DNA of 46,090 nt. Origin: Perkinsus chesapeaki. Taxonomy: Eukaryota; Perkinsozoa; Perkinsida; Perkinsidae. The stretch is taken from NCBI GenBank assembly GCA_013115145.1, contig JAAPAO010000258.1:1-46090 (forward strand), in the 5' to 3' direction. The notes beneath the pieces were generated by a model. It had not been told where the DNA came from. It did not search any database and worked only from the letters and a program-made list of their open reading frames with translations. Of the stretch, positions 37,754 through 46,090 are shown in pieces (position 1 is the first letter of the stretch; the number at the start of each line of letters is the position of its first letter). The translations under genes were made by a program, and so were the position numbers.

Positions 37754-38249
37754 ATGGTACGTGTGTCTGTGTTGCGTGACTGCCTCAACTCAATCCTTAA
37801 CGCCGAGAAGGCCGGTAAAAGGCAAGTCCTCGTCCGACCTTGCTCTAAGGTCATCGTCAAGTTCTTGCAGGTCATGCAAAAGAACGGTAATAATAATTAT
37901 AGTCACAACTCAAGTTTTATTGGCGGTCTCCTGTTGTAGGATACATTGGCGATTTCGAGATCGTCGATGATCACCGTTCCGGTAAGATTGTTGTCAACCT
38001 CAACGGCCGTATTAACAAGTGCGGTGTCATCTCGCCTCGTTTCGATATCGAGACCGGTGACATTGAGCAGGTAGGAATGAGAATAGTCTATAGTAGGTTA
38101 TAAAATTTACTCTCTTTCAGTTGGCTTCCGATCTCTTGCCCTCTCGCCAGTTCGGCCACGTTGTCCTTACTACTCCCTACGGCATTATGGACCATGAGGA
38201 GGCCCGTCGCAAGCATACCGGCGGCAAGGTTGTCGGCTTTTTCTTCTAA
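37754..38249 (+). CDS. RPS15A: 40S ribosomal protein S15a (uS8)
   Basis: Small-subunit ribosomal protein of the uS8 family. Predicted 130 residues, the same length as the human protein. Exons 37754-37886, 37940-38070 and 38121-38249 (stop TAA); 393 nt in phase. The sequence runs from [19 protein letters not shown] through [14 protein letters not shown], the conserved [50 protein letters not shown] and the invariant end [18 protein letters not shown]. Introns are 53 and 50 nt. The ATG is directly preceded by CAG, which would suit an acceptor; if this organism trans-splices a leader, that would be the site (inference). Confidence 0.98.
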
Positions 38250-39661
38250 GTCGGGTAATCAACAGACGACCTTCGACTTGATGAGGGAATCAATAAAGCT
38301 CCACCGCCGCTACTATCATAGCCACAGTTGCTGCTGCAGTTGACTCTCTGGGGTTTCGAAGGAGGTTTCTCCAGGAAGGCAGCTTTTTGATTGTTGTGTT
38401 ATGTATTTATATCGGGGGACAAAGACAGAGAGCAGAAAGATATCGCTGAAAAAGGTGGCTTTGTTCTAGAAAGATAAAATCGAAGGGCGTTGTGGGGAGC
38501 AAGTATAAGATTTAGGTCAGGCAGTAAGCTGCTCGTTGATCAGAACCATCGCAGGGCTGTAGGCTACGGCCTGTAGTTTTTCGCGTGTAAGAGAGAACAG
38601 CCAGAGTAACCCGGGGTGGATTCATGCTTAGAACTGACGGCCGCGCTGATCAATTGTGAATAAACTGCATATCCTATGTTCCAGCGGATCGCGACAGGTG
38701 CACTGGTGACCCGGGCTGGTGCTCGGCCAGGACTTCAAATCCTGGGGTGTCGGGAGGCACAGGCGCTCGATTCGCCCTCCGGTGCGTTCTACTGGATTTA
38801 TCTCCTTTGTGTAAGGCATCTTGACTGTTTGGCTCGCCCAGGTATTCCTGTAAGCCGGTAATACTTCAAAACCGTGCGGTTTTATCACTGCACCCGCTGC
38901 TGACACATCCGAGAGTTAAACACATCCACCCGTTTAAGCAGGGTAAATTACCATTGATACGCGTTTCGTGGCTTGCAAGTACGTGAATAGTTAGTATCTC
39001 CTATTCCCACAAGCGCCTGATCTTGGTCTACTGTACAATGCTCACTACGTAGCTATCTCGCATCGGTCACTGCAACCTCGAGATGTCAGTACATAGCATT
39101 AATCACACGTATCACAGTATTTGATAGATATTACTCTTAACCACATTGAATGTTAAGTGTTAACGAGAAGTGCAGCAAAGGATTTGTTCATAGATATCAA
39201 GGACTATCGGCAAGAAAATACCGAAGAAACAAGGGCGACGGCAAAACCTTGTTGTTGCGATGTCGTCGAGTCGATGATCTTCTACGTCCCCATAACCGAT
39301 AAATGTAGAGGCGGACGTTTTCGTCCTCCACATGCATTCCCGTGATATGATAGATTGTCAATACCCTGCTCCATGTGTTAATTTGATCGCACTATGCACC
39401 TCCTTGCCGTGACACGTCTGTGCTTCCTGTCTTTATTGCAGCCGCGTGACACAATCTCTGTCTCCCTAATCATTCAGTAATCGAAAGTAAGTGTGCGCTA
39501 ACTAGCGATCTGGCATGAGGAGCGCTCGATTGGGCTCAAATACCTGGCTTGAGAAATGATGTGCGGTTGTTAATTGTGACTTCTAGGATGAGGAGTATGG
39601 TTATACAGACAATTAACCGGCGGCCACTCAGTTATTTAAGAGACCTACTGATAAGATTATA
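38250..39661. other. 1.4-kb spacer without a recognised gene
   Basis: Short open frames (38628-38906 minus; 39157-39345 plus) lack motifs. Contains the 3' UTR of RPS15A and, near 39640-39661, the 5' flank of the NmrA-like gene. Confidence 0.45.
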
Positions 39662-40618
39662 ATGCCAACCCATACCGTCGCTGTTATTGGTGCCACTGGT
39701 ATGTTCGGTAAGGAGATTTCTCTCTCCCTTCTGAAGCTGGGAAATGCTGTAATCGCCTTCACTCGTAGCATTACTGATAAGAAGTCTGTTATACAACAGT
39801 TAGAGTGTGCTGGTGCTAAAGTAAGTATTCATACTGTAAATACATTCAGACCCCCTTTATAGGTAGTAGAAGTCCCCGACCTTACAGATGAGGCTTCAGT
39901 GGCTACTGCATTCCGTGACAATAAGGTTGATACTGTTATTTGTGCTATGCATGGTACAGCTCCTGTTATCGAGAATGTTGAGGGTCACATCATTAATGCA
40001 GCTGTTAAGAGCGGCACTGTCCAACGCTTCTGCCCCGATGAATTCGGTGTTCATACCGGTGCGATCCCGTGGGGGATGTGCAAACTGTTTGACGTGAAGA
40101 AAGGAATGCAGGAACGGGTCCGCAAGTCTGGTATGAAATGGACCTGTATCTTCATGGGCGGCTTGTTCCCCTATTTCTTGCCTTCCTTGAAGTACGGTCG
40201 TGGTGTCATCGAGAGCTATGGCAACATGGATGCTGTTTTCTATAACAACTATGTCGGAGATGCCGGGTTGATGATCGCTAAGGCAGCCACCGATGATCGC
40301 ACTGTCAACAAGTATGTACAGTTTCAGGTTAACCCGAGCACTCAGGCAAAGAACCTTGCTAGGGTTAGAAAACTCTACCCAGACCACGAGTTCCCGGAAA
40401 AGCACTTTGATGAGGCCGAACTAATCAGACTTATGCGTGATGATGGCGACAATGAGAAGTGGGCCGTACAGTACGCCATTTTCTGTATGGGTAGGATGAA
40501 TTGCGTCGATTTTCCCAACACTATGCTGGGCAATACTATCATGCCATCCGACTATAAATACACCACCATTGAGGAGTGTTTGTCCGATCCTTCATTTGTG
40601 TTCCCTGATAATCAGTGA
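39662..40618 (+). CDS. NmrA-like / isoflavone-reductase-like NAD(P)-binding oxidoreductase
   Basis: Predicted 304 residues, exons 39662-39820 and 39863-40618 (stop TGA), separated by a 42-nt intron. The N-terminal Rossmann fold starts VAVIGATGMFGKEI (a GxxGxxG-type NAD(P) loop), continues with a basic Arg after the second strand (FTRSITDKK) as in NADP-preferring members, and then TVICAMHGTAPVIE. The FCPDEFGVHTG segment matches the family's PSEFG-like motif. The usual catalytic lysine region is represented by LFDVKKGMQERVRKSG. C-terminal helices follow without a membrane anchor. The family (atypical short-chain dehydrogenases) includes redox sensors and phenolic reductases, so the substrate cannot be predicted. 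Confidence 0.9.
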
Positions 40619-41212
40619 GCATTTAGATGTGCGCTGTCATACTCCCTTCGATCGTCCTGTCTGAGGAGGTCTCAAGTCTGTCTGTGCCGTAAATCTCTGT
40701 TCAAGAATTCTCACCATTGTTAGGACTCCCCATACCTGTGGTGCTGAGTTGATGTTAAATGTCAATTTAAAGTGCTAACGTTATACCAATTTACGTCTGT
40801 GATCTGATACAACCATCACTTATTAACTTATTGCGTGTGTACTTGAGTCTAATTCCCAGATCTCGAGCGCTATTCGGTTCAGGCTGTACTGTACAGCCCG
40901 TACAGCTTAGTCGTGGGACAAAGTGGTTAACTGATTCAAGCGTCGTTTTTTATACCACTGCCACTCCTTCTAAGAAGCAAATAATGGCATTACCACATAA
41001 TAAATCAAACAAATACATATCGTGTGTATATCACACTCATGCACTTCTGACATCATCGCCCGCACTCGTTAGATTTCTACTCAGATTACGACTTTCCAGA
41101 TGCCTCTCGGTATCGTGGCAGTGAGACTATAATGCCGTTCTTGGGCTCATAGCCATCCTTGAAACACTGGTGACGTACGACAATATAAGTTACAGGGATA
41201 TTGAGTTTGTAA
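40619..41212. other. Spacer upstream of the second coiled-coil gene
   Basis: 594 bases; a plus-strand open frame at 40831-41124 has no motif or splice context. Nothing else recognised. Confidence 0.4.
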
Positions 41213-44200
41213 ATGGCGGACTCATTAGATAGCTTACTTAAAGGAAGCGGACAAAAGGCAGTGGTGAGCGCTGATGCTGCCAAAGCTGCACTGGAAGAGA
41301 ACAAACGGCTAGAAGAGGTAGCCTATGCAGAGTAAAGAAATTCATGCGACTACTAGGAAATCGCGCTCCTTCAAACCGGGTCGATCCATTCTGAACAATC
41401 GAAGAAAAGTGGTGAGTTGTAGCAAACAGCATTTCAACGAGTAACGCATTTCTGCCATCCCATAAATCTGTAGGAAGTCATGTGGACCCAACTGGAGGTT
41501 ACGACGAAGAATTTGATGCTTTGTTCAACGAGTGGAGCGGGGATGGTATGTCAATGTCACTGGGCCATGTCAGTTTGTCACGGACAGTATACAGTAGTCC
41601 CTGATCGAGTGAAATGCACAGTGAACCCAACCAGGGGTACATATCGCTAGATAGAGTTGCAATCTTAGATGGAGGGCACCGCTCCAAGGTGCGCGAGTCG
41701 AAGGAAGCGGAATCAAACTCGGCTCCATCGTCCGCTCCAGCGAAGAAAGGTAACGATGAGGCGAGAATAAATACGGCACCTGGACCTCTGCCGTCAATTC
41801 AAGGTAAACAGCGTTTTGTATGTTCTTTCCTGAAGCATGGACGCCCGTAGGCCTGCTCGGAGGCCCCGAGGAGGAGCGTTCGTAAGTTACGCTGTATCGA
41901 GACTGCGCCAGAAGATGATCAGGGAACCTGTTCCAAATAGCTCCTCCCAACCTTCTAACAACAAAGAGAATATCATCAACTCGGCTGCTAATAAGCCTCT
42001 GATTTCAACAAGTTCTGGTAGGCCTGGAAAGCGGCGTTGTCAGTGTTTCTGGCCGGCACAGAACACTGCCTTTTCCAGGGCTGCTCAACAAACGCCTTGC
42101 AATATCTGGAACGCTTCACACACCGCTGAATGCCACCGGAAGGTCGCCACTGGACGCTTCTCCAATAGACAGAGTCGCAAACCCGGACGGTGTTTCGGGA
42201 ACTGCTTTTGGAGGTATCAAGTCATCGACATCGCTGCACCCTTTGACTCCCAACGACAGGACATCCGATAGTGGGCGACTCTCACAAGAAAAGCGAAGAC
42301 AAGCTCGATGAGCGAAGCATGCAAGATAAACTTTTAAAGTAAATTCGGTGTCTTTGACTGCCCACTCGCTTAGCTAACACTCTATAACAGTGTTATGGTA
42401 ATACCGTCACATTATTATAGCACCTCTAGCCACTGTGAATCATCATCATCATCATCATGGTGGAGCAACTTCTAGTACATGGCCAACCCTTGCTCGGCAT
42501 TCAGGGTCAATCTTGGCTATCACGAACTAGAAAGGAATGCTCGAAGAGTCCAAGAAACTCTGGAGGTGCTAGCAAATCCAAACTGGATATACAGAAGCTG
42601 CGCGGGGACTTTTCTATTTTTAGAATAAGTTATTTGATCTACAGAGAGCAAAAACTATAGATGAGGCGCGATTCAAGGATGAGGTGAGATACTAAACATA
42701 GGTCGTCACCGATTGCGCATGAGGAATCATGTTAGGTTGAACGGTTCAACTGGAAAATTGAGCAAGCTCGGCAAGAAGTGGAGAATGATCGTGATCGATA
42801 TGAAGGTAGGTTCTTGGGTTTGTGTTTTTATACCATGACCGCTAACAACTGAGTTGCTTGTCAGAGCGCATCAGAAGACTTGAGGAGCAACGTGCCTTGG
42901 ACAAGCAACACGCGGAAGAGGAGATACGTCGAGCTGTCTTGGACGAAGGAAGGAGGTCCGCTGGCCGGCCGACCTGATTTCCCGTCACAGCCTTGCTTTC
43001 GGGTTGGCATGTTCTTATGCACATGATGCTTGTGTCAGGCATGAGCTAGCCATGGAGAGAGCAGTTTTCCAGCATCGCCGGGAAATAGAAGTTCTCAAAT
43101 CTGACCACGAGAGAGAAATACACATACTTAAGCGGAAACAAGGTCGGTCATCACTTCCCTTGAGAGAAGTCGTCAGGCCTCCTGTTCAGAGGCCGAGATG
43201 GCATCATTGAAGGCTGCGTCTGGAGAGAGGGAGAAGCTTTCAGAGCTCACAGCACAAGTATGGCGTGGACACTATTCTATAGCGAGAACTAGTGTAGATG
43301 GCTGCCAATATGGCTCAATGGGAGGACGTGGCAAGTGCAGTTAAGGGAACCACTGCCATTACGGAACAGATGAAGTCACCAAAGATTTATTGCCGAGAAG
43401 TCGGGTCATCGAGTATCGTTCAGGTCTGACCAGTTGTCTGCGAGAGAGAACTTCGTAAGATCACTGGAAGCATCAATGAGGGAGCAGCAACGGCAAATCG
43501 AGGTGGGGTCATCAAGCCGCGTGGTGAGTAGGAAATGGTATTTAGCTTGAGAGATCGAAGCTGAGCGAGCTTACCCGAGAGATTGAGGAAGAGCAGAAGT
43601 AGTCGCGCCTTCTAGTTCGAGGACACTTTCGTTCTCTAGGCAGCAGCGGCTCGGTAGAGAAGCAGAGTCAATGAGACTGCAGACCGAACACGCAAGGCTC
43701 CAGGAACTTCAGGAGACCGCTAGGCAGATGCAGCGCGATACGAGGCACCGGCGGAAACCTATTTTCTCTATCTGGATTCCAAGTCTACAGGTCGGCCATC
43801 ATAACGAGGGAGGCTGCAGTCGAGGCAGCGGCGCGGGACTTGAACGAACGGAAATTGGCATTGGAGTCCCAACAGAAGGCAGCCGAGCTCGATATGGAAG
43901 ACCAGGAAAGAAAGTAAAGCAACCTTCTATCGTTTACTTGTCGAAAAGCTTGCTCTTCAGGCTGCGGGCAGAGTGGGAGAAGCTTAGATGTGTTCAGAAG
44001 TCTGTGGATCTGAGCCTAGCCGCCACGCAGAGGCGTGCCGCAGAAGCGGAGGTGGCAGTGGCGCGACATTGCGATAGAGCTGCCGCCGAGTCGGAAGTTC
44101 TCGAACGGAAACGCCTACAGGTGCATTATAGTAATCAACGCTTAGAAGTGATTCAGTGACAGATAGCCGAGGAATCGGCAGAGCTTGAAAAAAGAGTTAA

Positions 44201-45580
44201 ACTCTTGCGCGAACAAGAGGCCCATGTCCGAGCAGACATGGACAGTATGGTGAGTACTAAGCTGTGAGGTGATGATATCAGGAATGCACCAAGGTGGAAC
44301 TTGCGTCGCGAGTCAATAGTCGGGCAGAGCAAGTGGCTGAAGCTTATGCAGCCGCCGAACAAGTTCGATCTGAGGTAAGTATGAGGCATTGAAATTCCAG
44401 GTACTTGTGAACATTCACAGGCACATAGGTCGCACGCCGATCTGAATGGCAGGGAAGAAGAACTTGTCCAAGGAGCGAAAGAGCTTGAGGAGTCCAAGAA
44501 GTACACTGCCTATCGATCACATGCAACAGAGGCTCAATTCCTTAGAGAGCTGGAAGAACAGCGATTGAAATTGATGGAAGCCGAAGTCGCAATAAGTGCA
44601 CTCAAACTCGAAGCAGCTGATCATGGTGCTCCATTTCAAGCGCCAGTTGATATTCGCTTTGGCCTTGGTGCCTCGGATTCTTATTCTTTGGTACATATAC
44701 AATTGAAAGCTATTAATACCGAAAAGAGGATACTCGCAGACTATCTATAGCTAGTTTTCAGACGACAGTCACAAACCCCCCTTTGACTGCTCCCTCCCCG
44801 TCGACTAACCTATTCTCGTCTGGCTCGGCTGGCTTTGGGAGAGGTAGCTACTTAATGTCGAGCGGGACAGGTGGAGTTATTGCAGGGCTCCGAGTGCGTC
44901 GCTCCACTGATGATGGTAAGTGGAAAAAGTTGAGGGAGGAAGCCATGCAAGTCGATGAGTGAGCAACCGGTAGCCAACACCAGATATTGTAGTCATTCAG
45001 GTACATCTCTAAGAATCAGCAAGGTGTTACAGCTGTTAGGATGATGTCATCTACTCAGATCTTCCCATCTGGAATGTTCCAGCACACTCCCGTGCTGGCT
45101 ACATACCCACCGGCCCACGGGTATTGAGGTTAGAGAGTGTCAATTGGTCTACAATACTCTTGACAGTTTACGAAGCATTGTAAAGCAGCAGGAGCCTCCA
45201 AAGCACGAGATCGTGAGCTCTCCGGGCAATTCCTCGAGCCACCATACATTTGTGCCGTTGCAAGGGACTCCCCCACAGACAGCGTAGGCGGCGACGCATT
45301 CATGACCCTCATTTATCTCGATTCCAGGTTCTCGAGACCCGGTCACTTCGAGACTCTACTTTCTCCACTTCCAGGGACCGGTGAGCATTCCCTCAACGTC
45401 CCCCTGCCAGCGGGAGTCCACTTGTTAGGCGTGAGTGGGCAAGTGCAGCAAGTCGCCGCACCATCGATGCTACTGGACCCCCTATCGTTGGCATCTTCCG
45501 ATCAGGAAAGCGGCAGTAGAGGAGTAACCAGGCCGATGGCCATCCCCCCTTTGAATGTCGCTGCTGTAACTCCGCCATGA
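41213..45580 (+). CDS. Coiled-coil protein, possibly FBF1-like transition-fibre protein (27 exons)
   Basis: Predicted 949 residues. Exons: 41213-41317, 41357-41411, 41474-41545, 41669-41749, 41836-41881, 41923-42017, 42079-42213, 42260-42338, 42505-42565, 42645-42683, 42736-42805, 42865-42955, 43039-43142, 43190-43257, 43298-43399, 43434-43502, 43546-43598, 43640-43744, 43791-43913, 43961-44120, 44163-44249, 44282-44374, 44421-44690, 44762-44958, 45001-45120, 45167-45283, 45328-45580 (stop TGA); 2850 nt in phase. The N-terminal ~200 residues are Ser/Pro-rich and disordered with short acidic motifs (GGYDEEFDALFNEWSGD). Residues ~215-700 are continuous coiled coil. The tail is Pro/Ser/Gly-rich. 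The layout and a stretch like RREIEVLKSDHEREIHILKR recall FBF1, a distal-appendage protein of cilia, but this is memory-based and weak; any cytoskeletal coiled coil is an alternative. Exon 4 could instead end at 41803. Confidence 0.75.
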
Positions 45581-46090
45581 ATAGCACGGTCACCGTCCCA
45601 CGGTGCTTGTATACATCACTTCTGTGTTGAAGTTCAACAGTTAAACCGTCCTTTCCGATGGCGCTGCCACGAAAAGGTTTCAAGTTGAGTCGAGATGACT
45701 AAACTAATCGTGGTACCCTCGTGCCTAAGGGGAATGGCTAACATTTAATGTTATTCCGGATGATGTTGCACAATGCACACAGAGTGACTCTGTTTTGGTG
45801 CGGAATCGCGACAGGTCCTCTCGGACAGGAGCCCTTGGAGGTCAAGACTTGGGATTGGGCTCCCTTGGACCAAGGGCCTTGGTTGCATCCACGGGGTCGT
45901 ATCAATATCATCAGACTGTGCCAGCATGGACACCGAACTCCTCGGGCCAGGCAGATTCAACAATGTCTCTCTGAGCTGCTGCATTATCGGAATTACCACG
46001 GATACCGTTGATAACCGTAAATCGCTATCTTTTCGGGAGAGTGGGAAGAGGGCGAAGGTGTTGACCGACAGCCGGATGGCGGCATGTCTT
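45581..46090. other. Right flank, no gene recognised
   Basis: 510 bases with overlapping short open frames on both strands, no motif, and no splice pair that fits. It includes the 3' UTR of the coiled-coil gene. Confidence 0.4.

Noticed and set aside
39896-40405. 169-codon minus-strand frame opposite the NmrA-like gene
   Set aside because: Antisense shadow of a conserved coding exon.
45001-45127. Stop codon at 45125-45127 as the end of the FBF1-like gene
   Set aside because: A GTATTG donor at 45121 and an acceptor at 45166 bypass it in phase and lead into two further clearly coding exons ending at 45580. It remains the alternative if the splice is not used.

Overview
The window is nuclear DNA from an intron-dense protist. 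Almost every protein gene is split by GT-AG introns, most of them 42-60 nt and some possibly 23-34 nt, and splice phases close exactly across up to 36 exons. The gene content is eukaryotic: mitochondrial NFS1, cytosolic RPS15A, a DDX3/Ded1 helicase, a full-size ABCA transporter and a nuclear tRNA-Thr. A flagellar microtubule-inner-protein homologue implies a flagellated cell. An alveolate such as Perkinsus fits the gene style best, but this is inference and no species-diagnostic element was found.

Layout. 0.9-6.9 kb (-): a 36-exon gene for a ~1186-residue coiled-coil protein. Its centre is twelve tandem copies of an exon pair of exactly 95 + 115 nt, 70 residues or ten heptads each. 7.7-12.2 kb (-): two beta-propeller (WD40-like) genes, the second open at its 5' end. 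12.95-13.66 kb (-): a small type I membrane protein. 14.1-15.9 kb (-): NFS1. 16.6-17.5 kb (+): a CIMIP2/FAM166-like protein. 18.1-26.6 kb (+): the ABCA transporter, with a 36-bp minisatellite in one intron. 26.6-27.8 kb: spacer with a strong nested hairpin. 27.8-29.0 kb (-): a helix-hairpin-helix protein. 29.1 kb (-): tRNA-Thr(AGU). 31.0-32.4 kb (-): a probable 2H phosphoesterase. 33.6-37.2 kb (-): DDX3/Ded1-like helicase with 22 exons. 37.75-38.25 kb (+): RPS15A. 39.7-40.6 kb (+): an NmrA-like oxidoreductase. 41.2-45.6 kb (+): a 27-exon coiled-coil protein that may be FBF1-like.

There is no operon logic; the genes are neighbours, not a pathway. A loose theme is the flagellum and cytoskeleton: the CIMIP2-like protein, the possible transition-fibre protein, and perhaps the exon-array coiled coil. 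The strongest candidate for something undescribed is the 95/115-nt exon-pair array, where exon lengths do not vary at all while sequences and introns have diverged. Gene models were built by hand from splice motifs, phase and reading frame, without transcripts.
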